From assembly GCA_963764465.1 (NCBI GenBank), contig CAVXSO010000002.1, forward strand, positions 1-64,000: DNA of 64,000 nt, given 5' to 3'. Positions 16,004 through 24,714 of this stretch are shown piece by piece (the first letter of the stretch is position 1; the number at the start of each line of letters is the position of its first letter). Both the position numbers and the translations under genes were made by a program. Source of the DNA: JAJXXT01 sp963764465 (GTDB taxonomy: Bacteria > Pseudomonadota > Alphaproteobacteria > Acetobacterales > Acetobacteraceae). Under the pieces are notes generated by a model. It was not told the DNA's origin, searched no databases, and saw only the letters and a list, made by a program, of their open reading frames with translations.

Positions 16004-17212
16004 ATGAAGGTTCTCATCGCGGGCGGTGGCGTCGGTGGGCTCGTGCTCGCCATGTCGCTTGCCGAGCACGGAATCGAATCCACCGTGTTCGAGGCGGCGG
16101 CGGAGGTCCGCCCGCTCGGTGTCGGCATCAACACGCTGCCGCATGCCATCCGCGAACTCGCGGCGATGGATTTGCTCCCGGCACTCGACGCGACAGGCAT
16201 TCGCACGCATGAGCTGATCTACGTCAACCGCTTCGGCCAGGAAGTGTGGCGGGAGAAGCGCGGCTTGCATGCCGGGCACTCCATGCCGCAATTCTCCATC
16301 CATCGCGGCAATCTGCATCGCGTGCTGTGGAACGCCGCCGCCGAGCGTCTGCCCGGGGCGCTGCGCACCGGCCATCGCCTGGTTCGTTTCGAACAAGATA
16401 CGGATGGCGTGGCCGCGACCTTCGCCACGCCGAGTGGCGAGTCCATTGCGCGCGGGGACGTGCTGGTGGCGGCCGACGGCATCCATTCCGCCGCCCGCGC
16501 GCAGCTGCACCCGGAGGATCGTGGCATCCGCTGGCAGGGGATCATGATGTGGCGCGGCGCCGTCGAGTTTCCGCCATTTCTCGACGGTGATTCCATGATC
16601 ATCGCCGGCGACATGCAGGAGAAGCTCGTCCTCTACCCGATCGCGCGGGCGGAGGGCGGACGGCGGCTGACAAACTGGGTGGTCTGTATCCGCCAGGGAA
16701 CGGGCGAGTTCGCGCCGCCGAAGCAGGACTGGAACAAGCTCGGCGAGCTTGGCGATATCCTGCCTACGGTGCGCCGCTTCTCGCTGCCCCAACTCGACGT
16801 TGAGGCGCTGGTCCGCGCGACGCCGGAATATTTCGAATACCCGATGTGCGACCGCGACCCGCTGCCGTGGTGGACGCAGGGCCGCGTGACGCTGCTCGGC
16901 GATGCCGCGCACCCCATGTACCCGGTGGGCTCCAACGGCGCTTCGCAGGCGATCCTGGATGCGCGGTTTCTCGCCACGCTGCTTGCCTCAATGCCACCCG
17001 GTCAGGCGCTCGCCGCCTACGAGGCCGAGCGTCTGCCCAAGACCGCGGAGGTCGTCCGCCTCAACCGCTCCGGCGGGCCCGAGCGCGTGGTCGATGTTGT
17101 CAGCGAGCGCGCGCCGAACGGATTCGAGCGGCTGGAGGATGTCATCTCGCGTGACGAGCTCGCTGCCATCGCGGGCGGCTACGCGCAGACGGCGGGGTTC
17201 GCAAAAGTGTAG
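16004..17212 (+). CDS. FAD-dependent monooxygenase (salicylate-hydroxylase-like)
   Basis: A 402-residue class A flavoprotein monooxygenase: ADP-binding motif IAGGGVGGLVLAMSLAEHGI at the N-terminus, the central DG motif VAADGIHSAAR, and the flavin-binding GDAAHPMYPVGSNGASQAI. Such enzymes hydroxylate an aromatic ring using NAD(P)H and O2. There is no membrane segment. It is directly fused in translation timing to the upstream hydrolase gene. A hairpin repeat follows the stop at once. Confidence 0.88.
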   Translation: MKVLIAGGGVGGLVLAMSLAEHGIESTVFEAAAEVRPLGVGINTLPHAIRELAAMDLLPALDATGIRTHELIYVNRFGQEVWREKRGLHAGHSMPQFSIHRGNLHRVLWNAAAERLPGALRTGHRLVRFEQDTDGVAATFATPSGESIARGDVLVAADGIHSAARAQLHPEDRGIRWQGIMMWRGAVEFPPFLDGDSMIIAGDMQEKLVLYPIARAEGGRRLTNWVVCIRQGTGEFAPPKQDWNKLGELGDILPTVRRFSLPQLDVEALVRATPEYFEYPMCDRDPLPWWTQGRVTLLGDAAHPMYPVGSNGASQAILDARFLATLLASMPPGQALAAYEAERLPKTAEVVRLNRSGGPERVVDVVSERAPNGFERLEDVISRDELAAIAGGYAQTAGFAKV

Positions 17213-17252
17213 TTCTTTCTTGCGGGAAAATACCAAGGGACTTTTGTCCCTT
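17211..17252 (+). repeat. Dispersed hairpin repeat, copy B / convergent terminator
   Basis: Begins at the monooxygenase stop and ends 2 bp before the convergent SDR stop. It contains GTTCTTTCTTGC..GAAAATACC and then AAGGGAC-TTTT-GTCCCTT (17235-17252), a perfect 7-bp stem. The left half and the ACTTTTG core match copy A at 2978. It can serve as terminator for both converging genes. Confidence 0.65.
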
Positions 17253-17253
17253 A

Positions 17254-17994
17254 TCAGTACGTCGCACGGCCGCCGGAGCAGTCGAACACCGCGCCGGTCG
17301 AGAAGCTCGCCTCCTCGCTCGCGAGCCAGCAGACCAGGTTCGCCACTTCCTGCGTGCTGCCGAACCGGCCCATCGGGATCTTGCCCAGCATGAAGGCGAC
17401 CTGCTCCTTCGTCATTTGCGAGAAGAGCGGCGTTTCCACCGCCGCCGGCGCCACCGCGTTCACGCGGATCCCGGTATGGGCGAGCTCCTTGCCCAGCGAC
17501 TTGGTCAGCGCGATCACGGCGCCCTTGGATGCGGAATAGGCGCAGGCATTCGGGTTGCCTTCCTTGCCGGCGATCGAGGCAATGTTGACGATGCGCCCCC
17601 AGCCGCCCTTCAGCATCATCGGCACCACGGCACGGTTGGTGAGAAACACGCCATCGGCATTCACCGCCATCACCTGCCGCCAGGCCGCGACCGGGTATTC
17701 CCAGGTCGGCCCGTTCGGCCCGGTGATGCCGGCCGAGGCGACCAGGATGTCGATGCCGCCGAGCGCCGCCGCGGTCGCCGCGGTGGCGCGTGCGACCGCC
17801 TCCTCGTCCGTCACGTCCACCGCCTCGCGATGCGCCGTGGAACTGCGCGCCAGCGCCCCCACGTCGCGGTCCCAAAGCGCCACTGCGGCACCCTCCGCCG
17901 CCAGCCGCGCCGCGATCACCGCGCCGATGCCCGAGGCACCCCCCGTGACCACCGCGCGCCGTCCCTCAAATCGCCGTGCAGACCGTTCGGTCAT
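17254..17994 (-). CDS. Short-chain dehydrogenase/reductase
   Basis: A 246-residue classical SDR: TGGASGIGAVIAARLA cofactor motif, NAD motif LVASAG, catalytic Ser in VNIASIAG and YSASK. It oxidises an alcohol or reduces a ketone with NAD(P). The ATG at 17994 has GGAGG 5 bp upstream; an ATG at 18009 would add five residues but lacks such a site. The start codon lies 50 bp after the upstream oxidoreductase gene on the same strand. Confidence 0.88.
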   Translation of the reverse strand: MTERSARRFEGRRAVVTGGASGIGAVIAARLAAEGAAVALWDRDVGALARSSTAHREAVDVTDEEAVARATAATAAALGGIDILVASAGITGPNGPTWEYPVAAWRQVMAVNADGVFLTNRAVVPMMLKGGWGRIVNIASIAGKEGNPNACAYSASKGAVIALTKSLGKELAHTGIRVNAVAPAAVETPLFSQMTKEQVAFMLGKIPMGRFGSTQEVANLVCWLASEEASFSTGAVFDCSGGRATY

Positions 17995-18044
17995 CGCTTC
18001 CTCCACCATCGCGGGCGGATCATGCCAGGAGGATGCGCCGTTTC

Positions 18045-19328
18045 CTATGCCGCCAGCCGCGCCGTCTCGCCGCTGGCGCGCGAGCGTTCCGCGGCGAAGG
18101 CCATGCGGTGGCTGTCGAGCGATTGCCGCAGCGCGGTGCGCGCCGCCTCCACACGGCCGGTACGAAGCCGTTCGCGCACGCGGCCGAGAAAATCGACCAT
18201 CAGCCCATCATCGCCGCCGCCGTGGTAGCCCTCGGTCACCAGGGTCAGGCGACTGGTCCGCGTATCGGCATTGCGAAAATCGGAGACGGTGATCTCGTTA
18301 CCATAGAAGTCGCCCGAGATTTCCCCGTGGCTGCCCATCAGGTGGACGGTGCGCGTCGTTTCGCGCGTGAAGGCGCTGACATTGAGTGTGGCATCGACAC
18401 CGTTGGCAAAGCGCAACGCGACCACCTGATGGTCCGCCACGTCGTTGTCGCTGCGATAGACGCAGCGACCATAGGGCCCCTCGTGCAGCGCGAGCGCGAG
18501 CCCCGCCGGTGAGGTATCGGCGCTCACCACGTCGTGCGGCCAGGCCGCGGCGGGCGGCAGGGTTTCAAGGTAGATCCGCTGCGCCGAATAGGGGCAGCTG
18601 CGCTCCACCCGGCAACCCTGGTCGCAGCGCTCGGTCGAGCCTTCCGGTGCGTTCTCGTGGCGGAAATGCGACAGGGCGCCGAACGATGTGATCTCGGCGC
18701 ACGGCGCGCCTGAGAGCCACCGCAGGATGTCGAGGTCGTGGCAGGCCTTGGCCAGCAGCATCGGGCTCGCCTGGTCACTGCGCCGCCAATTGCCGCGCAC
18801 ATAGGAATGCGCGAAGTGCCAGTAGCCGATATGCTCCGTGTGGCGGATGGTGAGCAACTGCCCGATCACGCCGCGGTCCAACAGCTCGCGGATGCGGGCG
18901 AAGAACGCGGTATAGCGCAGCACGTGCGCAACGGTGACGTCGGCACCGGCCTCTTCCGCTGCCGCCGCCAGGCGCTCGGTCTCTTCCTCGGTCGGGCAGA
19001 TCGGCTTTTCCAGCAGCATGGAAATGCCGCCCGCGCGCTGGATCGTCGCCAGCGCGGGCGCCAGGTGCGCGCGATCCGGCGTGGCGACGATCACGGCGTC
19101 GAATTTCGGCTCCGCGTCCAGCATTGCCTCCCAGGACGGGTAGAGATGCGTGGGCGAAATGTCGTGCAGATGCCCGGCCATCGCCAGCCTCTCGCCGCGC
19201 GGATCAGCGACCGCGACGATCCGCGCGAGGTCTGGCCGGCGCAGCACATGCGCGCCATAGGCGCCGAGGCCCCGGCTGCCCGCGCCGATGAGGGCGATGC
19301 GTACCGGATCGAGATCAGTGTCAGGCAT
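18045..19328 (-). CDS. Gfo/Idh/MocA-family oxidoreductase
   Basis: A 427-residue NAD(P)-dependent sugar- or polyol-type dehydrogenase. Rossmann motif ALIGAGSRGLGAYG near residue 11, the EKP motif (MLLEKPICPTEEE) and a C-terminal beta-sheet domain with KACHDLDILRWL. A cluster of cysteines (ERCDQGCRVERSCPYS) in the middle is unusual for the family in general but occurs in a subset. ATG 19328 has AGGAAG upstream and overlaps the otsA stop by 8 bp, so it is translated with trehalose-phosphate synthase. Confidence 0.85.
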   Translation of the reverse strand: MPDTDLDPVRIALIGAGSRGLGAYGAHVLRRPDLARIVAVADPRGERLAMAGHLHDISPTHLYPSWEAMLDAEPKFDAVIVATPDRAHLAPALATIQRAGGISMLLEKPICPTEEETERLAAAAEEAGADVTVAHVLRYTAFFARIRELLDRGVIGQLLTIRHTEHIGYWHFAHSYVRGNWRRSDQASPMLLAKACHDLDILRWLSGAPCAEITSFGALSHFRHENAPEGSTERCDQGCRVERSCPYSAQRIYLETLPPAAAWPHDVVSADTSPAGLALALHEGPYGRCVYRSDNDVADHQVVALRFANGVDATLNVSAFTRETTRTVHLMGSHGEISGDFYGNEITVSDFRNADTRTSRLTLVTEGYHGGGDDGLMVDFLGRVRERLRTGRVEAARTALRQSLDSHRMAFAAERSRASGETARLAA

Positions 19329-20709
19329 GTGCTGCTTCCTGCATCTGTATCGACGTGCCGGCAAGGGCGGCGAGGAAGCTCGTGGCGTAACGCGCCGCGC
19401 TATGCCTTTGCACGCGCGCGAGCAGTGCCTGGTGCCGCGCGAGCCGTTCTTCCCGCGCCATGATCAGCGCCCGGTGGAACGCCGAGGCAATGGATTCGTC
19501 GTCGAAAGGATTGACCAGCAGCGCACCCTCCAGTGTCGCCGCGGCGCCGGCGAAACGCGACAGCACCAGCACACCGGGGTCCGTCGCGTCCTGTGCGGCG
19601 ACGAACTCCGCGGCGCCGAGGCCGAACCCATCGCGCAGCGGCGTCACCACGCCCACGCGCGCGAGGCGGTAGAATCCCGCGAGCGTCGCGCGCGGCGTTG
19701 CCCGCGTGATATAGCGCAACGGGATCCAGTCGGCTTCGCCGTGTCTCCCGTTCAGGTCGCCAACGCGCTCGTCCATCTCGCGCCGCAGCCGGCGATACTC
19801 CGCGACCTCCTCGCGGGAGGGGGCTGCGACCTGCAGGAAACTCACCGCGCGCCGGTGCTCGGGGTGGCGGCGCAGCAGCAGGTCGAACGCATCGACGCGA
19901 TGCGGCAATCCCTTCGCATGGTCCAGTCGGTCCGCGCCGAACAGCAGCGCGGCACCGTGAAGGCTCTCGCCCAGGCGCCGCGACGGCAGGCGTTCCACCG
20001 CATCACCGGCCATCCGCGTGAACGCTTCCACGTCGATGCCCACCGGACAGACCAATGTGCGCACGAGCCGCCCATCGTGCACGAAGCAACCCTCGTCATC
20101 GACGCTGGACCCGAGCAATCCCGCCACGCAGGCGAGGAAACCGTCACGGTCGCTCGCGGTCTGGAACCCGATCACGTCGGCGCCACAGACGCCAGCCAGC
20201 AATGCCCGCGCCCGCGGCCCGACTGCGAAGATCGCGGGTGGCGGGAACGGCGTGTGGAAGAAGAAACCGATGCGCTGGCGTGCGCCGGACGCGCGCAACG
20301 CCCCGGGCACCAGCATCAGATGATAGTCGTGCACCCACACGAGATCGTCGGTGCGCAGCATTCGCAGGGCGGTCGCGGTGAAACGATGATTGACGGCCTC
20401 GTAGGTCTCGAATTCCTCGGCGCGAAACCGCATCAGCCCGAGCCGGAACAGCAGCAGAGGATAGAGTGTGTTGTTCGAAAATCCACTGTAATAGCCACGG
20501 TGTTCCGCTTCAGTGAGGTGGAACACGGCATGGGTCACGCCATGTTCGCCGCGCATCGTGATTTCCGTTTCGTTGCCGACCCGTCCACTCCAGCCAATCC
20601 ACAGAGCGCCCGGCCGCACCGCCTCCGACAGCGCCACCGCAAGACCGCCGGCTTGCGTGCTTCGTCCAGCCTGCGGCACGCGGTTGGACAGGACGACTAG
20701 GCGGGACAT
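19321..20709 (-). CDS. otsA: Trehalose-6-phosphate synthase (GT20)
   Basis: A 462-residue retaining glycosyltransferase joining UDP-glucose and glucose-6-phosphate. Family markers: LVVLSNRVP at the N-terminus, VWVHDYHLMLVPG, IGFFFHTPFPP, GADRLDHAKGLPHR and the C-terminal DGFGLGAAEFVAAQ. The start is set by AGGAGGTG 8 bp before ATG 20709. No trehalose-phosphatase gene lies in this window, so the phosphatase must be elsewhere. Probably stress or osmotic protection; the downstream Gfo-type dehydrogenase overlaps it. Confidence 0.93.
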   Translation of the reverse strand: MSRLVVLSNRVPQAGRSTQAGGLAVALSEAVRPGALWIGWSGRVGNETEITMRGEHGVTHAVFHLTEAEHRGYYSGFSNNTLYPLLLFRLGLMRFRAEEFETYEAVNHRFTATALRMLRTDDLVWVHDYHLMLVPGALRASGARQRIGFFFHTPFPPPAIFAVGPRARALLAGVCGADVIGFQTASDRDGFLACVAGLLGSSVDDEGCFVHDGRLVRTLVCPVGIDVEAFTRMAGDAVERLPSRRLGESLHGAALLFGADRLDHAKGLPHRVDAFDLLLRRHPEHRRAVSFLQVAAPSREEVAEYRRLRREMDERVGDLNGRHGEADWIPLRYITRATPRATLAGFYRLARVGVVTPLRDGFGLGAAEFVAAQDATDPGVLVLSRFAGAAATLEGALLVNPFDDESIASAFHRALIMAREERLARHQALLARVQRHSAARYATSFLAALAGTSIQMQEAAHA

Positions 20710-20989
20710 CGCGGCACACCTCCTGGCATTCGGTTCCGGCGTCGATTGCCGGGCGGAAGGACCCAATGAACGCGGGCCAGGGAGAGGAAATGCGCGCAGG
20801 CTAAGCCACGCGCCCGCCGCAAGTGCGACGGCCTCCTGATTTCAATTACGTAATCAAAACGACCTCTGTCGTCCCGCTCATATATAGGACCTGCATTGCC
20901 GAATATTCAACCCTTAATGGCGCCCACGCCGGTCGGGCGTGCCGCCAGCGGGCTATGGCGTGGCCTGGCGATCGTGCGAAAATGCGGGC
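20710..20989. other. Divergent intergenic region with palindrome
   Basis: Lies between otsA (minus) and the subtilase-like gene (plus). It contains the perfect 10-bp palindrome ATTACGTAAT at 20845-20854 and an A+T-rich TATATAGG at 20881-20888 that could serve as a -10, though no good -35 lies 17 bp before it. An alternative in-frame ATG for the downstream gene is at 20939. Confidence 0.35.
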
Positions 20990-22891
20990 ATGTCAGGCAC
21001 CACCGGGTCCGACTACAACATCGTTGCCGAGGAAATCGGCCTCGTCGCGCTGCGCGCGCTCAACCCCTCGCTTACCGGCGCCGGCATTACCGTGGGCCAG
21101 GTCGAGGCGACCACCACCGCCGGCGCCGCCGATTTCGAGCCGGTTCCGGGCGCGCTCGGCTTTTCGCCCAGCAACGAGGACGAACTCTTCACCTTCTTCA
21201 ACGGGTCCCGCCACACAACGACGCCCAACGACGGGGTCGTTGGCAACAGCTCCACCCACGCGACCATGGTGGGTTCCTATTTCTATGCGGCCGCGACATT
21301 CGATGGGGCACCGGAGGGTGTCGCCCCAGGCGTGGCGCATGTGGATGTCTATTTCGCCGACAATGTTGCCAGCAACGTCGCCAATCTCGCGACCGACCAG
21401 GTCGTGAACATGAGCTACGTGGACATATCCGGGTTCAGCTTCGATACCACGCTCGATGCGCTTGCCAATGCGGACAACATCGACTTCGTCGCCGCGGCCG
21501 GCAATTCCGGCACGCCGCTCTCGCCCTCCACCGCCTACAACGCCATCAGCGTCGGCAGTTCCACCTCGCTCGACGCGGTTGGCCCGGCGACCACCGGTGT
21601 GCCGAAGCCGGATATCGCGGCGCCGGAGAATGCCACCAGTTTCGCCACGGCGATCGTCTCCGGCGCGGCGACGCTGCTGCTCCAGGCCGCGGAAGACGGG
21701 CTCGGTGGTGCTGACACGCAGGCGGACGCAGCCAACTTCCGCACCGTCAAGACTCTGCTGCTCAACAGCGCGGTCAAGCCCGCCGACTACTTCACCTCCG
21801 CCTATGCGCCCAGCGTCACGCATCCGCTCAACGCTCGCTATGGTGCCGGCGTCGTCAACATCCTCGATGCGGTGACCGCGCTCGAGGCAGGCGAGCACGT
21901 GGCAAGTGCGCACGCCACCGCCGCCACCGGGAGTTATGTCTTTGCCGACCCGGGCGCTGGGGCACTCGGCGACGAGGGATGGAACTTCGCGACCCTGGTC
22001 GCCAGTGCCGGCAGCGACGCGGTGGACATCTACACGGTTTCGCTCACGTCCGGGTATTCGCTCACCGCCACCATTTCCTGGGCGGCCGACAACGCCAACA
22101 GCATCGATGCGATGGGCCTCGCCTTTTACGAAGCTACCGGCACGCTGCTCGCCGACAGCGACGTCGCGGCGAGCAACGTGCAGCAGATCAATGTCACTGC
22201 TGCCATCGCGGGAACCTTCGATCTCGTCGTGACCCTGCACGGCGGCGGCGCGACGCTCGCCGATCCCTATGCGATCGCGTGGGGCCAGGAACAGATTGCC
22301 TGCTTCGCCGCCGGCACGCGCGTTCTCACGCCATCGGGGCCCCGCGCGGTCGATGCGCTGGTTCCAGGCGATGCCACCGTCACCGCCTCCGGCCGAATCG
22401 TGCCCCTGCGCTGGGTCGGCCATCGCCGGGTCGATCTGCGCCGCAGCCTGCACGCTCGCCCCATCCGCATCCGCGCGGGGGCCTTTGCCGTGGGCGTGCC
22501 CGCGGCCGATCTGCTGCTGTCACCGGATCACGCGGTGCTCGCCGGTGGCCGCCTGGTTCCCGTGCGCCACCTCGTCAATGGTCTGAGCGTCGTCGAGGCG
22601 CGGCTCTACGACATCACCTATTTTCATCTGGAGCTGGACCGCCACGATCTGCTGCTCGCCGAGGCCCTGCCGTGTGAGTCCTATCTCGACACCGGCAACC
22701 GCGCGGCCTTCGAGAATGGCCGCGATCCCATGCTGCCACGGCCCGACGCGCTCGCCGCGTGGGAGCACGACGCGTGCCTGCCGCTCGAGACAGGCGCGGA
22801 CAATCCGTTTGTTCTCGCTGCCTGGCAGGACCTCCTCGCGCGCGCGGAGATGGCTGCCGCGAACCCGCGGGGGGTTGCCTCCGCCGCGTGA
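20990..22891 (+). CDS. Subtilisin-like (S8) protein with C-terminal Hint domain
   Basis: A 633-residue protein. Residues 30-300 have a subtilase layout: GAGITVGQVEA, STHATMVGS (His90), AAAGNSG (Asn172) and ATSFATAIVSG (Ser217). The Asp of the triad (normally V.DTG) is Glu39 here, so activity is uncertain. A beta-rich region (about 305-430) resembles prepeptidase C-terminal domains. From Cys438 (ACFAAGTRVLTPSG) to about 565 is a Hint_2 autoprocessing domain with His514 (LSPDHAVL). No signal peptide: secretion by a type I route is possible. ATG 20939 is an alternative start. Confidence 0.82.
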   Translation: MSGTTGSDYNIVAEEIGLVALRALNPSLTGAGITVGQVEATTTAGAADFEPVPGALGFSPSNEDELFTFFNGSRHTTTPNDGVVGNSSTHATMVGSYFYAAATFDGAPEGVAPGVAHVDVYFADNVASNVANLATDQVVNMSYVDISGFSFDTTLDALANADNIDFVAAAGNSGTPLSPSTAYNAISVGSSTSLDAVGPATTGVPKPDIAAPENATSFATAIVSGAATLLLQAAEDGLGGADTQADAANFRTVKTLLLNSAVKPADYFTSAYAPSVTHPLNARYGAGVVNILDAVTALEAGEHVASAHATAATGSYVFADPGAGALGDEGWNFATLVASAGSDAVDIYTVSLTSGYSLTATISWAADNANSIDAMGLAFYEATGTLLADSDVAASNVQQINVTAAIAGTFDLVVTLHGGGATLADPYAIAWGQEQIACFAAGTRVLTPSGPRAVDALVPGDATVTASGRIVPLRWVGHRRVDLRRSLHARPIRIRAGAFAVGVPAADLLLSPDHAVLAGGRLVPVRHLVNGLSVVEARLYDITYFHLELDRHDLLLAEALPCESYLDTGNRAAFENGRDPMLPRPDALAAWEHDACLPLETGADNPFVLAAWQDLLARAEMAAANPRGVASAA

Positions 22892-22926
22892 CCGGCGATG
22901 CTGCGACCATCAATCCGGGGTCCCTC

Positions 22927-24714
22927 ATGCCGCAGCCGCACGACTTCGCCCGCCTCACTTCCATCAGCACGCCCGTCTGGTCGCGCGACGGCCGCACGCT
23001 CTACCACCTGCGCGGCGGCGGCCTGCCGCAAGTCTGGGCGATGGACGCGGATGGTGGCAACGTGCGCAAGCTCAGCGACCATGCGGAGAAGGTCGCGTTC
23101 CTCCGCCGCGCGCCGAGGGATGAGCGCCTGGTCTGGGGTGTCGACGCCGGCGGGGATGAGCGCCAGCAATTCTGGCTGATGGAGCCGGATCGCCAGCCCC
23201 GCCCGCTCACCGAGAGTCATTCGGTGATGCACGATTTCGGCGCCTTCTCGCCAGACGGTACGCGCATCGCCTATGCCGCCAACGATCGCACGGAACTCGT
23301 CTTCGACGTACTCGTGATGGATCTCGGGACGGGTGGCTCCACGCGCCTGATGCGGCGGGAGGAAGGCTCCTGCTCCGTCACCGCCTGGCGGCCCGATGGC
23401 GCGGTGCTGGCCGTGATCGAGGATCGTTCCACGTCCGACCAGCGCGTGCACCTGCTGGACGTCGGGACCGGCGCGTCGCGCGAGCTGCCGCGCCGCGGTC
23501 CCACCCGCTACAGCGCGGTGCGCTGGGCGGGCGAGACGCTGATGGCGATCACCGATGCCGGCGGCGCCGATTTCCCGCGCCTCTGTGCCATCGATCCGGT
23601 GACCGGCGACGTGACGGAAGTCTACGCCCCGACGGGCCGCGAGGTGGAGGCCTGGAGCGTCTCGCCGGATTCCGCCCTGCTCGCAACGATCGAGAACGAT
23701 CGCGGCTACGCGGTGCTGAAGGTCGGGCCCCGCGACGGCGACCGCTCCGTGGTGTCCGGCCTGCCGGAGGGCGGCGTCGCTGCCGATCTCGCCTGGACGC
23801 CGGATTCCGCGGGGCTCGCGACCACCGCGCAGTCCCCCCTCGTTCCCGCGGGGATCTGGTATGTCGGCGCGGCCACCGCCCGCGCGCGCGCCGTCGCCAC
23901 ACCCGATCTGCGCGTGGATGCCGGTGTCGATCCTGCGGCGTTTGTCCGGCCGGAGCTGGTCGGCTGGAAGGGCAGGGACGGCCTGCCGATCCCCGGCTGG
24001 TTCGCGCGCCCCGTCGGCACCGCGCCCGCCGGCGGCTGGCCCGCGGTGGTCTGGGTCCATGGCGGCCCCGCCAGCCAGACGCGCGCCAATTTCCGCGCCG
24101 ATATCCAGATGCTGCTGGCCGAGGGCTTCGCGGTGATGATGCCCAATATCCGCGGCAGCACCGGCTATGGCCGCGCCTTCATGGAGGCCGATGACGGTGC
24201 CAAACGCCGCGACGCGCTCGACGATCTCGCCGCCGGGCATGCTTGGCTCGCCGCGCAACCCGGCATCGATCCCAAGCGCATCGGCATCATGGGCCAGTCC
24301 TATGGTGGCTGGGTGGTGCTCGCCGCCATCGGCCTGCAGCCGGAACTGTGGCGCAGCGCCGTCGACTATTACGGGATCGCCGATTTCGCGACGTTGCTGG
24401 ACCGCACCGGTCCCTGGCGACGCGCCCACCGCGCGCGCGAATACGGCTTCCCGCACGAGGAGGCGGAGCTGTTTCGCCAGATCTCGCCCATCCATCACGT
24501 GGCCAAGGTGCGCGCGCCGCTGCTCGTGCTGCATGGCGACCGCGACCCGCGCGTGCCGCAGCACGAGAGCGACCAGTACGTGACGGCGATGCGCCTCGCG
24601 CAGAAACAGGTGCGCTACGAGCGCTTCACCTATGCCGGCCATGGCTTCATCCGCCCCGATCACCGCGACCGCGTCTACGATTCCGTCGCTCACCACTTCC
24701 GGGAGACACTGTGA
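22927..24714 (+). CDS. S9 prolyl-oligopeptidase-family peptidase
   Basis: A 595-residue peptidase: N-terminal beta-propeller of WD-like segments (PVWSRDGRTLYHL, FSPDGTRIAYAAN) and C-terminal alpha/beta hydrolase with Ser458 in GQSYGGW, Asp in HGDRDPRVP and His in YAGHGF. It cleaves short peptides, acylaminoacyl- or dipeptidyl-type. ATG 22927 is chosen; a GTG at 22888 overlaps the preceding stop and would add 13 residues. The stop overlaps the next gene's ATG by one base. No signal peptide, so cytoplasmic. Confidence 0.88.
   Translation: MPQPHDFARLTSISTPVWSRDGRTLYHLRGGGLPQVWAMDADGGNVRKLSDHAEKVAFLRRAPRDERLVWGVDAGGDERQQFWLMEPDRQPRPLTESHSVMHDFGAFSPDGTRIAYAANDRTELVFDVLVMDLGTGGSTRLMRREEGSCSVTAWRPDGAVLAVIEDRSTSDQRVHLLDVGTGASRELPRRGPTRYSAVRWAGETLMAITDAGGADFPRLCAIDPVTGDVTEVYAPTGREVEAWSVSPDSALLATIENDRGYAVLKVGPRDGDRSVVSGLPEGGVAADLAWTPDSAGLATTAQSPLVPAGIWYVGAATARARAVATPDLRVDAGVDPAAFVRPELVGWKGRDGLPIPGWFARPVGTAPAGGWPAVVWVHGGPASQTRANFRADIQMLLAEGFAVMMPNIRGSTGYGRAFMEADDGAKRRDALDDLAAGHAWLAAQPGIDPKRIGIMGQSYGGWVVLAAIGLQPELWRSAVDYYGIADFATLLDRTGPWRRAHRAREYGFPHEEAELFRQISPIHHVAKVRAPLLVLHGDRDPRVPQHESDQYVTAMRLAQKQVRYERFTYAGHGFIRPDHRDRVYDSVAHHFRETL

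Noticed and set aside
13901..16912. Very long minus-strand open frame of about 1000 codons
   Set aside because: Only its last 411 codons have family motifs; the rest is the reverse shadow of the hydrolase and monooxygenase genes in very G+C-rich DNA.
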